This document shows positions 40,213 through 48,189 of a DNA stretch of 64,000 nt, piece by piece. A program made the position numbers and the translations under genes. The notes below the pieces were generated by a model. The model was not told the DNA's origin, made no database searches, and saw nothing but the letters and a program-made list of their open reading frames with translations. Numbering within the stretch: position 1 is the first letter of the stretch; every line of letters begins with the position of its first letter. The stretch is from Rhizobium indicum (GTDB lineage Bacteria; Pseudomonadota; Alphaproteobacteria; Rhizobiales; Rhizobiaceae). The stretch spans positions 3,388,501-3,452,500 of the forward strand of contig NZ_CP054021.1 in the NCBI RefSeq assembly GCF_005862305.2, in the 5' to 3' direction.

Positions 40213-40567
40213 GGCCGCACCTCGCGGCCGCAAATCGTGTTGAAGAGGGTCGATTTAGTGGAAAAACGCGGCACGCCACAACGGGCACGCGGGTCAGGCA
40301 TGGTGAGCTTGTTCATCGATGAAAAATCCGCCGGCTAAGCTGCAGGCGGTACCGACATCACGAGAGCGCCGTAAAACTCTCGCCAGAGGGGCCCGGCACC
40401 AAAGTTCCCCGTCAGCCGATGTCTGGAAGGCTGCGGGATAGGCACTAGGTAATGAACTTCGCGGGCCAGTCAAGGTCGGTCGTCACACTGCGATTGGGTG
40501 ATTTTTTTGGAACCATCCTGATGCCCGCCCGTTAGGCCCTGGTTGAGCTTAAAAAAGGAGGCCGATG
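40213..40567 (-). ncRNA. candidate structured 5' leader of the DUF475 gene
   Basis: The 355-base gap upstream of the DUF475 gene has no supported gene. At 40354-40423 it contains a nested set of inverted repeats: outer GACATC/GATGTC (40354-40359, 40418-40423), an inner hairpin CGAGAG/CTCTCG (40361-40366, 40377-40382) and a second GGGG/CCCC hairpin (40388-40391, 40407-40410). This closed multi-branch shape suggests a cis-regulatory RNA. TerC-type genes in many bacteria are controlled by the manganese yybP-ykoY riboswitch, but the consensus GGGGAGUAG loop is not clearly present, so identity is open. Confidence 0.4.
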
Positions 40568-40795
40568 ATGCACACTTCGACCCATCTTCCCGATAAACGC
40601 ACGGAGGCGTCCGACCGCATGAAGCGGGCGAAGCCGAACCGCATGCAGAAGGCGCAGGTGCTGCCGCCGCATCATGTCGACCTGACGCTGACGCCCGGCG
40701 TCTACCACGACATTCACGTCCCGGCCCATGTTACCGGCGCCGATCTTTCCAAGGGTGGCCCCGACATCAAGGGCAATGCAGAGACCAAGAAATAA
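40568..40795 (+). CDS. small hypothetical protein (75 aa)
   Basis: An excellent Shine-Dalgarno sequence (aaaaaaggagg, 40551-40561) precedes tandem ATGs at 40565 and 40568; the second has better spacing. The product is basic in the middle (DRMKRAKPNRMQKAQ) and ends DLSKGGPDIKGNAETKK. No domain recognised. Confidence 0.6.
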   Translation: MHTSTHLPDKRTEASDRMKRAKPNRMQKAQVLPPHHVDLTLTPGVYHDIHVPAHVTGADLSKGGPDIKGNAETKK

Positions 40796-40852
40796 CGGGC
40801 ATTCCGGAAGTCTCCGGCGCTGACGGTAGATTTGAAACAGGGTGAAAAACAT

Positions 40853-41029
40853 ATGACGATCAACTTTGTGCCCCGCGAGATCTTCATCCGGCACGAAAAT
40901 GAATGGCAGGCCATACGCGAGGCGGCGGACGAGCGCGTCGATATCGGCAAACGCCAGAAGCCGCTCTTCGCCATCGGCGGCACGGCTTCGGTTGGGAAAA
41001 GCGATCCTTCGGCAACACGCGCTGAATGA
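40853..41029 (+). CDS. small hypothetical protein (58 aa)
   Basis: A short frame, MTINFVPREIFIRHENEWQA..., lies 57 bases after the preceding small gene and before a strong terminator. A TTG start 21 bases upstream is possible. Nothing in it is recognised. Confidence 0.5.
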   Translation: MTINFVPREIFIRHENEWQAIREAADERVDIGKRQKPLFAIGGTASVGKSDPSATRAE

Positions 41030-41056
41030 CCGACAGACAATGACGCCGACAACACT

Positions 41057-41089
41057 AGCGCCCGGCATGGTACCGGGCGCTCTGTTTTT
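41057..41089 (+). terminator. Rho-independent terminator between convergent genes
   Basis: A perfect stem AGCGCCCGG / CCGGGCGCT is followed by CTGTTTTTC on the plus strand. It separates the small rightward genes from the leftward mgtC-like gene that ends at 41090. Confidence 0.9.
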
Positions 41090-41602
41090 CTATTTGTGTT
41101 CATCGCGATCGACACGCTGTCCGGAATTAAAGCCGAATCGTTGTTCGAGTTTACCGAAGGCGAAGAGTACGCAGATGGCGACGATCGTCGTGAAGAAAGC
41201 AATCGGCCAATAGCCGAAGCCCATGGCGAGGCCGATGGCGCCGGAGAGCCACATGCCGGCGCCCGTAGTCAGCCCGTGCACCCGACCTCTTGCAAAGACG
41301 ATCATGCCGGCGGCAAGAAAGGCGACGCCGGCGGTCACGGCCTCGATGACACGTAGCGGATCGATGCGCACCTGCTCGTCATCGGTAAAACCCGGCATGT
41401 GCACTGCCTCGATCGAGATGATGGCGAAGAGGGCAGCGGCAAGACTGATCAGAATATGGGTGCGGAAGCCTGCCGGGCGGTCGCGGGCCTCACGCTCGAA
41501 GCCGATCAGCCCGCCGAAGACGATGGCGCCGAAGAGGCGGGCGAAAATGACGGGATAGTGGATACGCGACTCCGGTATTATGTCGGCGATAATAAGATCC
41601 AT
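41090..41602 (-). CDS. MgtC/SapB-family membrane protein
   Basis: The 170-residue protein has the MgtC N-terminal domain: RLFGAIVFGGLIGFEREARDRPAGFRTHILISLAAALF and VTAGVAFLAAGMIV, with the conserved Arg/Glu pair. Five hydrophobic segments fit the family. MgtC-type proteins are linked to growth at low Mg2+ and to F-ATPase inhibition in pathogens. No C-terminal ACT-like domain is present. Confidence 0.92.
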   Translation of the reverse strand: MDLIIADIIPESRIHYPVIFARLFGAIVFGGLIGFEREARDRPAGFRTHILISLAAALFAIISIEAVHMPGFTDDEQVRIDPLRVIEAVTAGVAFLAAGMIVFARGRVHGLTTGAGMWLSGAIGLAMGFGYWPIAFFTTIVAICVLFAFGKLEQRFGFNSGQRVDRDEHK

Positions 41603-41833
41603 GGATTTTTCCCCCAGAAAGATGGAATTTTTCGCTGGCTAACGTCTGAGCGCGGAATTTGTTCAGCTTTTTCCCCGCTGCGTTTCGGTAGTGCCGTTAG
41701 CCTTTCCGGTGCGCGCCGGCGTGTTCATGTCATTTTAGGGAAAGTTTGGCGAACCAGGCATCATCCTGTCGCCGCGCCAACCTTTCGGAAAGGATTGGGC
41801 AGCGATAATCCCGGCCTCACGGGAATCGGACAG

Positions 41834-42547
41834 ATGGCCAAGACAGCGACACGCGGCCGCCGCAAGGCGCCGGCGAGAGGAAAGAGCAAAGCGCGCAGCA
41901 GCGGTGGCGGATTGCTGCCCTGGGCGGTGATCGGCATTGCCGCGATCGGCGGCATCGTCGCCCACGACCATTGGAAGAGCATCCAGCCGATGCTTGCAAG
42001 ACCATCGACGCCGATCACACGGGACACGGCGGAGCCGAGGCCTGTCGTCAGGAAGGACGCGCCGCCGAAGCAGGTAGCGCTTGCCGCACCCACGCCGAAA
42101 GTCGCAGTACCGCAGCCGCTGCCGCCGGCCGCGATCCCGACGCCGATGATCCAGCCGATAAAGGCAGTGCAGCCGCCGGCTTCCGATGCCGTTTCGCAAA
42201 CCGGGACAGTCGCCTTCGGCTATTGCGGGCAGGGCGCCCATATCAATTGTGTCGGCGACGGTGGCGTCTTCTGGTACAAGGGCGAGAAGATCGTGATTGC
42301 CGACATGGCAAGCCCGGTGGTCGACCAGGCGCGCTGTGACGGCGAGCGCCGGGTGGCCTTTGCCGCCAAGTCGCGGCTGCTGGCGCTTCTGAACGCCGGA
42401 CCCTTCACCATGAATGCGGCGGGTAAGGCCGAGCCCTCTGGCGCGCCGCGCGTCGTCTCGCGCGACGGGCGCTCTTTCGGCGCGCAACTGATCAATGAGG
42501 GCCTGGCACGCAAGCCAGGGGCCGCCGGCAGTGCCTGGTGCGCTTGA
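41834..42547 (+). CDS. membrane-anchored thermonuclease-like protein with degenerate active site
   Basis: The 237-residue protein starts at 41834 (MAKTATRGRRKAPARG); the longer open frame upstream crosses the mgtC region and is not used. A basic N-terminus is followed by a membrane helix at about 27-43, a Pro-rich linker (60-120) and a staphylococcal-nuclease-like domain (125-237) of the rhizobial type (CGQGAHINCVGDGGVFWYKGEKIVIADM). The usual R-I-A-D-x-x-T-P-E segment reads VIADMASPVV, so the catalytic Arg, Thr and Glu are missing; it is probably not an active nuclease. Confidence 0.75.
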   Translation: MAKTATRGRRKAPARGKSKARSSGGGLLPWAVIGIAAIGGIVAHDHWKSIQPMLARPSTPITRDTAEPRPVVRKDAPPKQVALAAPTPKVAVPQPLPPAAIPTPMIQPIKAVQPPASDAVSQTGTVAFGYCGQGAHINCVGDGGVFWYKGEKIVIADMASPVVDQARCDGERRVAFAAKSRLLALLNAGPFTMNAAGKAEPSGAPRVVSRDGRSFGAQLINEGLARKPGAAGSAWCA

Positions 42548-42553
42548 GGGCGG

Positions 42554-43048
42554 CTACTTACCCTTGTTCACCAGCTTGCCGCCAGTGCGGAAGCTGCCGG
42601 TGAAGGAGGAGTCCTTGCTTTCGGCGGTGCATTCGACCGCGATCGGCTTGCCGGCATAGGGATTGCCGAAAGTGCAGAAGCCGGCGACCTTGACCTCTCC
42701 GGTCATCTTGTTGCCGACACCCGTGGTGACGAGGCTGAGCGGCAGGCGGGCATTGCCATTGGAGGCAGGCTTGATGCCGCTGCCGTCGCCCTGGAAGCCC
42801 AGCGCCTTGCCATCCGAGGTGAAGATGAAGGTCACCACGCCATTGGCCAGCGTGACGCTGGCAAGCTCGTTCTTGCAGCCCTTGGTGGCGTCGAATTTGG
42901 CGACGACCAGCTTGGCGCATTTGCCGGAAAGCGTAATGACGCCGGGCGCACCAGGAAAGGTCTCTAAGGGCGCGGCCGGCGCGGCAGAGGCCGGCAAGGC
43001 GAGGACGGCGGAAAAAAGGGCGGCAGCGGCAAGCGCGTATAACTTCAT
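42554..43048 (-). CDS. secreted hypothetical protein
   Basis: The 164-residue product begins MKLYALAAAALFSAVLALPASAAP, a clear signal peptide. The mature part has four cysteines (GKCAKLVV, KGCKNELAS, AGFCTFGN, AVECTAES) that could form two disulfide bonds. No family recognised. It converges with the nuclease-like gene 6 bases away. Confidence 0.75.
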   Translation of the reverse strand: MKLYALAAAALFSAVLALPASAAPAAPLETFPGAPGVITLSGKCAKLVVAKFDATKGCKNELASVTLANGVVTFIFTSDGKALGFQGDGSGIKPASNGNARLPLSLVTTGVGNKMTGEVKVAGFCTFGNPYAGKPIAVECTAESKDSSFTGSFRTGGKLVNKGK

Positions 43049-43501
43049 TTCGATCTCAAACCCCATGTCGTGGCCCCATGTCGTAGCGAGGCGAATCACT
43101 ACCTCACCCTCGGTTCGCCATGGCATGGCTCTGTGTCCGAATTTGGCGCCGTTATTGCTGAGGCGCAAAAATTTTGTCGGCCACCGGGCTCGCTCGGCGA
43201 TCGGCGGCAGATGAATGAAAAGTTAGTTGAGCTTGCTGGTTACAAGATCCAGCAACGACATAGGCTGCCGGACATCGGCAACGAACCGATGTGAAACGAC
43301 AGTGGCAAGGCACTCATCGAGTGTGCCGTCTTGGACGCACGTCCGGTCAAGGGGAATGGGCCCAGGCAGGGAAGTCCAGGCCCATTCTTTCCCGATCGGA
43401 GGTCAGTCAGATCAGGAATTTGTAGCTGCCGGTCCAGAGCATAATGCCGAAAAGTGTGAACGGTTTTCGGATGACATCCTGTTCTAGCCGGCAGCCTTTT
43501 A
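43049..43501. other. 453-bp intergenic region with hairpin and repeat
   Basis: No gene is supported. An inverted repeat GAATGGGCC / GGCCCATTC spans 43354-43387. A rhizobial repeat-like piece with the palindrome CCGAAAA / TTTTCGG lies at 43447-43470, downstream of the porin gene. Confidence 0.5.
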
Positions 43502-44545
43502 TCAGAACGCGCGCTGCAGGCGGAAGAAGCCCGAGGTAACGTCGCTAGCATTGTCCGGATCGAGGTACTGAACCGAAATCTTGGTGGAGAGGTTGTCGAC
43601 GATCTGGTAATCAACCGTCAGACCGACCTTCCAGGCATCATTGTCGTCGTTGAACTCGCCAGCAGTGATGCCGTAGTTGTTGTAGTACTGAACAGCCGGG
43701 GTGATCTTCAGCTTGTCGGTCGCCTTGATGGCGTATTCAGCAGCGATCGCCCACTCAGCCTTGTTGTAATAGGCGTTCGGGTTGCTCGCGTAGACAACTG
43801 CGAGGCCGAGCGTGCCCGGACCGACAGCAACCGTACCCATAGCGCGGACGGCGCCTTCTTCGTTGTCGGTGTCGTAACCGGCAGTGATCTGGTAGCTGAA
43901 TGCACCAGCCTTGCCGCCGAGACCGACTGCAACGCCAACGTTGTTGGCGGTTTCGCCGTCATAGAACGGGCTGTCTTCCAGCTCATCAACGCTGATGCCA
44001 GCGTAGAAAGCGTCGGTTTCGTACTGATAACGGATGGAGTTATGCAGCGTTACCGGAGAACCGATATCGTCCGTTTCGCCGGAGAGACCATCGTCCCACC
44101 AGCTGTAGAACAGACCAGCGCGGAAGCCGGCGATGTCGATGTAGGCGGAGTCGAGAATGGCCTTCTGAGCCGAAGCGTTGTCAGCATTGAACTGCATGAC
44201 GATAACGCCGGTCAGCGGACCATATTCGGTGTCGCTCTTGGCCGTGAACTGAACCTGACCACGCGTACGGGCGTCCCAGTCCGAGTCGTTAGCGACAGAA
44301 CCACCGCCGCCGGCGCCGATCGAGCTGGCGTTCGGAGCAACGTCAACCTGGAAACGGATGTAACCGTTGATCTTGAGGCAGGTTTCGGTGCCCGGGATGT
44401 AGAAGTAGCCGGTGCCGTAGGCGTCGCAGACGCGAACGTATTCAACCGGTTCCGGCTCGGCAGCAACGATAGCGTCAGCAGCCTGAGCGCCGGATACTGC
44501 TGCAAGTGCTGCAGCGGAGCCGAGAAGAAGGCTCTTAATGTTCAT
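43502..44545 (-). CDS. ropA: outer membrane porin, RopA family
   Basis: The 347-residue precursor has a signal peptide (MNIKSLLLGSAAALAAVSGAQA) and the alphaproteobacterial porin opening VEYVRVCDAYGTGYFYIPGTETCLKI, then repeated amphipathic beta-strands, and ends with a C-terminal aromatic residue (FFRLQRAF), as outer membrane barrels do. The RBS TGGAGG is well placed. Codon use is strongly biased to preferred codons, as in a highly expressed gene. The symbol is by family; rhizobia have several paralogs. Confidence 0.93.
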   Translation of the reverse strand: MNIKSLLLGSAAALAAVSGAQAADAIVAAEPEPVEYVRVCDAYGTGYFYIPGTETCLKINGYIRFQVDVAPNASSIGAGGGGSVANDSDWDARTRGQVQFTAKSDTEYGPLTGVIVMQFNADNASAQKAILDSAYIDIAGFRAGLFYSWWDDGLSGETDDIGSPVTLHNSIRYQYETDAFYAGISVDELEDSPFYDGETANNVGVAVGLGGKAGAFSYQITAGYDTDNEEGAVRAMGTVAVGPGTLGLAVVYASNPNAYYNKAEWAIAAEYAIKATDKLKITPAVQYYNNYGITAGEFNDDNDAWKVGLTVDYQIVDNLSTKISVQYLDPDNASDVTSGFFRLQRAF

Positions 44546-45113
44546 GGAATAACCTCCAGTTCAGATGCAGAAGGATGAAGACCGTTGCCATCGGCAGTCC
44601 CTACGTATCTTCAACCCGTGTGAGCGAAGCGGCGCCTTTTGACCCGGTGCCTGCCTCGCCGCGGTAGTTACACAGCGGCATGTTGCGTCGCAATAACGAT
44701 GTCGATCATGACAGCAGGGCGGGGCTGCTATGTTGCTGAAATAACACGCGTTTTGTCACAAACCCGTCATCTGTCCGTCACAAAACCGCGCTTCCGGATA
44801 GGTGAGCAACGAGGGGGTGAGTGTTCAGCAACGGTATGCAATTGATGCTCGAATGAGCGTGTCCTCATATCTGGACACGCCGTAACAGCCATCGGCGCGA
44901 GTCGGAGGAAGGCTAGGCGACCGCCAGGGTCTGCCGGGGCCTGCCGATCTTGGCGACAGGTTCTAACGGGCAGTAATCGGTGGCTGACGATACGTCGCCT
45001 CGACGAGAAGCGACGAAAATCTGGCACGCACTTTTGCTGGAATTGCTCTATTTGCCTTTTCACCAGCTTGCCGGCGGCCTCTCGGGCGTCGAACGGGAAG
45101 AGCAAGCGTCTCG
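44546..45113. other. 568-bp region without a supported gene
   Basis: This gap contains the porin promoter and untranslated leader on its left side. At 45022-45055 a piece (tggcacgcacttttgctggaattgctc, part only) resembles the cacttttcctgg-aattgct core of the common rhizobial repeat. A short minus-strand frame here has no protein-like features. Confidence 0.45.
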
Positions 45114-45308
45114 CTAGGGATTTTTGAAGTCGTCCCAGAGGATCGCTACCCCAGCCGCGAGGATCGTGATCGGGATCAGCCAAAGCTTGATGCTGATGGG
45201 TTCGACGACATGAAACTGCATATAACTGAAACCGAGGAGACCAGCCCCAACCAGGGCGAGGCCGAGGATTAAGGATATCGCTTTCCGTGTCCGCGTCCTT
45301 TGCGTCAT
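45114..45308 (-). CDS. small two-helix membrane protein (64 aa)
   Basis: The product MTQRTRTRKAISLILGLALV... has two hydrophobic segments (about 10-28 and 40-57) and a short charged tail (WDDFKNP). GGGGGA lies 4 bases before the ATG. Function is not recognised. Confidence 0.55.
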   Translation of the reverse strand: MTQRTRTRKAISLILGLALVGAGLLGFSYMQFHVVEPISIKLWLIPITILAAGVAILWDDFKNP

Positions 45309-45484
45309 ACGTCCCCCGTGTGGGGCCATCCCACAGCCATTGAAACCCCGGCCCGGATCATGGTCGCGGACCAATCACGTGCAAGCCCTCGCTCCGCAAA
45401 GTGTTGGATCTGACGCGCGTGCCAGGCTCAGGAATCAGAAAATCCCCAAGGCGGGGATTTATCAACGATGTCAGGGAGATCGGA

Positions 45485-45559
<75 letters not shown>

Positions 45560-45643
45560 ATCCGATGGCGGCGCATAGATCACAAAACCTTTGGAGCCGT
45601 CAATAGGCTTTTTTCAGTTTTGTGACGCGCCGGCCGGCAAGCC

Positions 45644-46006
45644 TTACGCGGCAAGCATCTTGTTGACCTCGTCGACGAGATCGCGCAGGTGGAAAGGCTT
45701 GGAAAGGACCTTGGCATCCTTCGGCGCCTTCGAATCAGGGTTCAGCGCCACGGCGGCAAAACCCGTGATGAACATCACCTTCAGGTCGGGGTCGAGCTCG
45801 GTGGCGCGGCGCGCCAACTCGATGCCGTCCATCTCGGGCATGACGATATCGGTCAGCAGCAGGGAAAACGGCTCCTCGCGCAGCCGGTCATAGGCGCTGG
45901 CGCCATTGTCATAGGAAAGGACCTTGTAGCCGGCCTTTTCGAGCGCTTTCACGAGGAAGCGGCGCATGTCGTTGTCGTCTTCGGCGAGAAGTATCTTCTG
46001 AGTCAT
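45644..46006 (-). CDS. cpdR: single-domain response regulator CpdR
   Basis: The 120-residue protein is a stand-alone receiver domain, MTQKILLAEDDNDMRRFLVKAL..., with phosphoacceptor Asp53 (LLTDIVMPEMDG), the Lys in LSKPF and no output domain. It matches CpdR, which in alphaproteobacteria links CckA-ChpT phosphorelay to ClpXP localisation and proteolysis of cell-cycle proteins. The start at ATG 46006 is chosen over an in-frame TTG 3 bases upstream. Confidence 0.93.
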   Translation of the reverse strand: MTQKILLAEDDNDMRRFLVKALEKAGYKVLSYDNGASAYDRLREEPFSLLLTDIVMPEMDGIELARRATELDPDLKVMFITGFAAVALNPDSKAPKDAKVLSKPFHLRDLVDEVNKMLAA

Positions 46007-46193
46007 CAATCCAGACCGCGATCCATAGGTTTTTGGTGGGCTGCCAGCCGTTTACACTAGTCTTTATCCGGTAAACAACCGGTGAATTGCCTGTGCGTGA
46101 CCGCCATCCCGTCTACATAGTATGGACTTGCGGCCGGGCAACTGGCAACATGGGCCAAGCAGTCAGTTCATGACATGGTAAAGAGGGCCGAAA

Positions 46194-47075
46194 GTGCCGG
46201 AAATACGCGAATACGAGCTTTTTGAGGTTCATGAGCCCGTGTCGCAGACCATTCCCTTCGTCTACAACTCCCCCCATAGCGGCCGCATTTATCCACCGGA
46301 ATTTATTGCTCAGTCAAGGCTGGAGGGCATCGCCATCCGCCGTTCCGAGGATCACTATGTCGACGAGCTCTTCGGCTCGGCCGTCGCACTCGGCGCGCCG
46401 CTGCTGGCGGCCAACTTCCCGCGCGCCTATCTCGACGTCAATCGCGAGCCTTACGAGCTCGATCCGCGGATGTTCGACGGGTTGCTGCCGCCCTATGCCA
46501 ATGTCAATTCGCTCAGGGTCGCCGGCGGGCTCGGCACCATTCCGCGCATCGTCGCCGAGAACATGGAGATCTATGCGCGGCGCCTGCCGGTGCAGGAGGG
46601 GCTCGATCGCGTCGAAGCGGTCTACAAGCCCTATCATGCGGCGCTTCGCCGGCTGATCGCGCGAACGCATGTGCAGTTCGGCTTCGGCGTGCTGATCGAC
46701 TGCCATTCCATGCCCGGCAACGTGCGCGTTGCCGGCAGCACTGCGCGACCTGATTTCATCATTGGTGATCGCTACGGCACCAGCGCTTCGGCCGAACTTT
46801 CGCGCGCGGCCATCGCCATCCTCGAGGAAATGGGTTTTGCGGCGATCCGCAACAAGCCCTATGCCGGCGGCTTCATCACCGAACATTACGGCCGGCCTTC
46901 GCGCGGCCTGCATGCGCTGCAGATCGAGGTGAACCGAGCGATCTATGTCGATGAAGTGACGCTGGAGAAACGAGAGGATTTCGCCGCAGTGGCCGACGCC
47001 GTCACGGACTTCATGCAGCAGATGGCGGAATATGTCGAGAAATTTGCCGGCGACCGGGCGCTGGCCGCCGAATAG
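46194..47075 (+). CDS. N-formylglutamate amidohydrolase family protein
   Basis: The 293-residue protein has FGase family blocks: PFVYNSPHSGRIYPPEF, RRSEDHYVDELF, NFPRAYLDVNREPYELDPRMF, GVLIDCHSMPG and FITEHYGRPSRGLHALQIEVNRAIY, with probable zinc ligands in these His/Glu/Asp motifs. It begins with GTG. It is divergent from cpdR, an arrangement I recall as common in Rhizobiales. Hut genes are absent, so the substrate may not be N-formylglutamate. Confidence 0.88.
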   Translation: MPEIREYELFEVHEPVSQTIPFVYNSPHSGRIYPPEFIAQSRLEGIAIRRSEDHYVDELFGSAVALGAPLLAANFPRAYLDVNREPYELDPRMFDGLLPPYANVNSLRVAGGLGTIPRIVAENMEIYARRLPVQEGLDRVEAVYKPYHAALRRLIARTHVQFGFGVLIDCHSMPGNVRVAGSTARPDFIIGDRYGTSASAELSRAAIAILEEMGFAAIRNKPYAGGFITEHYGRPSRGLHALQIEVNRAIYVDEVTLEKREDFAAVADAVTDFMQQMAEYVEKFAGDRALAAE

Positions 47076-47120
47076 ATCTCTTCTTCGATGTTGCTGACGT
47101 CTGGCCTTCGTTTTCCGGCC

Positions 47121-47146
47121 AAAAAAAACCGCGCTTGTGAGCGCGG
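47121..47146 (-). terminator. Rho-independent terminator of the sRNA
   Basis: The stem CCGCGC / GCGCGG with loop TCACAA, on the minus strand, is followed by eight T residues. Confidence 0.9.
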
Positions 47147-47198
47147 CTAAGTCTAGGGAGGAAACACCCAAGGAGGGTATTTACAGTCAGAAGACTGT
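47121..47198 (-). ncRNA. candidate trans-acting sRNA with CU-rich anti-SD motifs (alpha-r14-like)
   Basis: On the minus strand a perfect TTGACA -35 box is followed 17 bases later by a weak -10. About 78 bases downstream a Rho-independent terminator ends the unit. The predicted RNA has a hairpin ACAGTC-TTCT-GACTGT, a small hairpin ACCC-TCCTT-GGGT with a CU-rich loop, a single-stranded UUUCCUCCCU segment and the terminator stem CCGCGC/GCGCGG plus eight U. CU-rich loops able to pair with Shine-Dalgarno sequences characterise the rhizobial alpha-r14 and related sRNAs; the family name is tentative. Confidence 0.7.
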
Positions 47199-47204
47199 AT
47201 GAAG

Positions 47205-47233
47205 ACGCTACTATTGCATTGCACAAATGTCAA
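47205..47233 (-). promoter_or_regulatory. sigma-70-type promoter of the sRNA
   Basis: CTTGACA (-35; TTGACA at 47228-47233, minus strand) is spaced 17 bases from TAGCGT (47205-47210). The -35 is consensus for rhizobial RpoD; the -10 is weak. Confidence 0.55.
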
Positions 47234-47350
47234 GCAATATATTGCGCTGCGATATCTTTGGGCAGTTGGAGCCAAATTGCCTGCTGCATTTGCATTCCCG
47301 TTGCTTTTCGCTATGAAAAGCGCCATTCCCGCCAGCCAAACGGATCCAAC

Positions 47351-48124
47351 ATGTTTCCTGACCGTTCGTTCTTCAATCGCCTGGCGGAGGCTGCTCGAGC
47401 CGAAACGCTGCCGCGCTTCCGCTCCGGCCTCGATGTCACGAACAAGCTTTCCTCCGGTTTCGATCCGGTGACGGAGGGCGACCGGGCGGCCGAACTCGCC
47501 ATCCGGGCGCTGATCGAGGAGAGTTTCCCCGGCCACGGCATTCTCGGCGAGGAACACGGCAATGTCGGGCTCGACCGCGAATATGTCTGGGTGATCGATC
47601 CGATCGACGGCACGCGCGCCTTCATATCGGGTGTGCCGGTATGGGGAACGCTGATCGGCCTGCAGAAGGATGGCAGGGCGATCATGGGCATGATCGAACA
47701 ACCCTTTACCGGCGAGCGTTATTTCGCCGACCAGAACGGCTCGATCTATACCGGGCCGGAGGGCGAGCGGCGTCTGGCGACGCGCCAGTGCGATGCGCTT
47801 TCGAACGCCATCCTGTTCACCACCTCGCCGCATCTCTTTGCCGGCGAGGAGATGGAGAAATACCGCGAGATCGAGAGCCAGGTGCGGCTCTTCCGCTACG
47901 GCTGCGACTGCTATGCCTATGCGCTGCTTGCCGCCGGTCATGTCGATCTCGTCGTCGAAAACAGCCTGAAGCCTTATGATGTCGGCGGCATCATTCCCGT
48001 CATCGAGGGGGCGGGCGGCATCATCACCACCTGGGACGGCGGACGGCCGGAAAACGGCGGCTCGATCATCGCTGCCGGCAGCCGCGCAGTCTACGAACAG
48101 GCAATCGCCATCCTGCAGCGCTAA
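47351..48124 (+). CDS. hisN: histidinol-phosphatase / inositol monophosphatase family
   Basis: The 257-residue protein starts at 47351 (MFPDRSFFNRLAEAARAETL); the longer frame upstream runs through the sRNA promoter. IMPase metal-site motifs are present: GEEHG, WVIDPIDGTRAFISGVPVWGTLIG and the C-terminal LKPYDVGGIIPVIEGAGG. Members of this rhizobial group are annotated HisN-type histidinol-phosphatases; IMPase activity cannot be excluded. Confidence 0.88.
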   Translation: MFPDRSFFNRLAEAARAETLPRFRSGLDVTNKLSSGFDPVTEGDRAAELAIRALIEESFPGHGILGEEHGNVGLDREYVWVIDPIDGTRAFISGVPVWGTLIGLQKDGRAIMGMIEQPFTGERYFADQNGSIYTGPEGERRLATRQCDALSNAILFTTSPHLFAGEEMEKYREIESQVRLFRYGCDCYAYALLAAGHVDLVVENSLKPYDVGGIIPVIEGAGGIITTWDGGRPENGGSIIAAGSRAVYEQAIAILQR

Positions 48125-48138
48125 GCCCCGACCGGCCG

Positions 48139-48184
48139 CGCTGATCCCGGTCAGCAACGCTGATCCCCCGTCAATAACGCTGAT
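48139..48184. repeat. three short direct repeats CGCTGAT
   Basis: CGCTGAT occurs at 48139, 48158 and 48178, at 19-20 base spacing between convergent genes. Two copies extend as AACGCTGAT. The meaning is unknown. Confidence 0.5.
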
Positions 48185-48189
48185 GCGTC

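Noticed and set aside
40213..40567. Firm assignment of a yybP-ykoY manganese riboswitch
   Set aside because: The conserved GGGGAGUAG and GAGACCUUUG loops are not clearly present; kept only as a structured-leader candidate.
41399..41833. N-terminal extension of the nuclease-like gene to 41399
   Set aside because: It runs antisense through the mgtC-like gene; the start at 41834 gives a normal basic N-terminus and membrane anchor.
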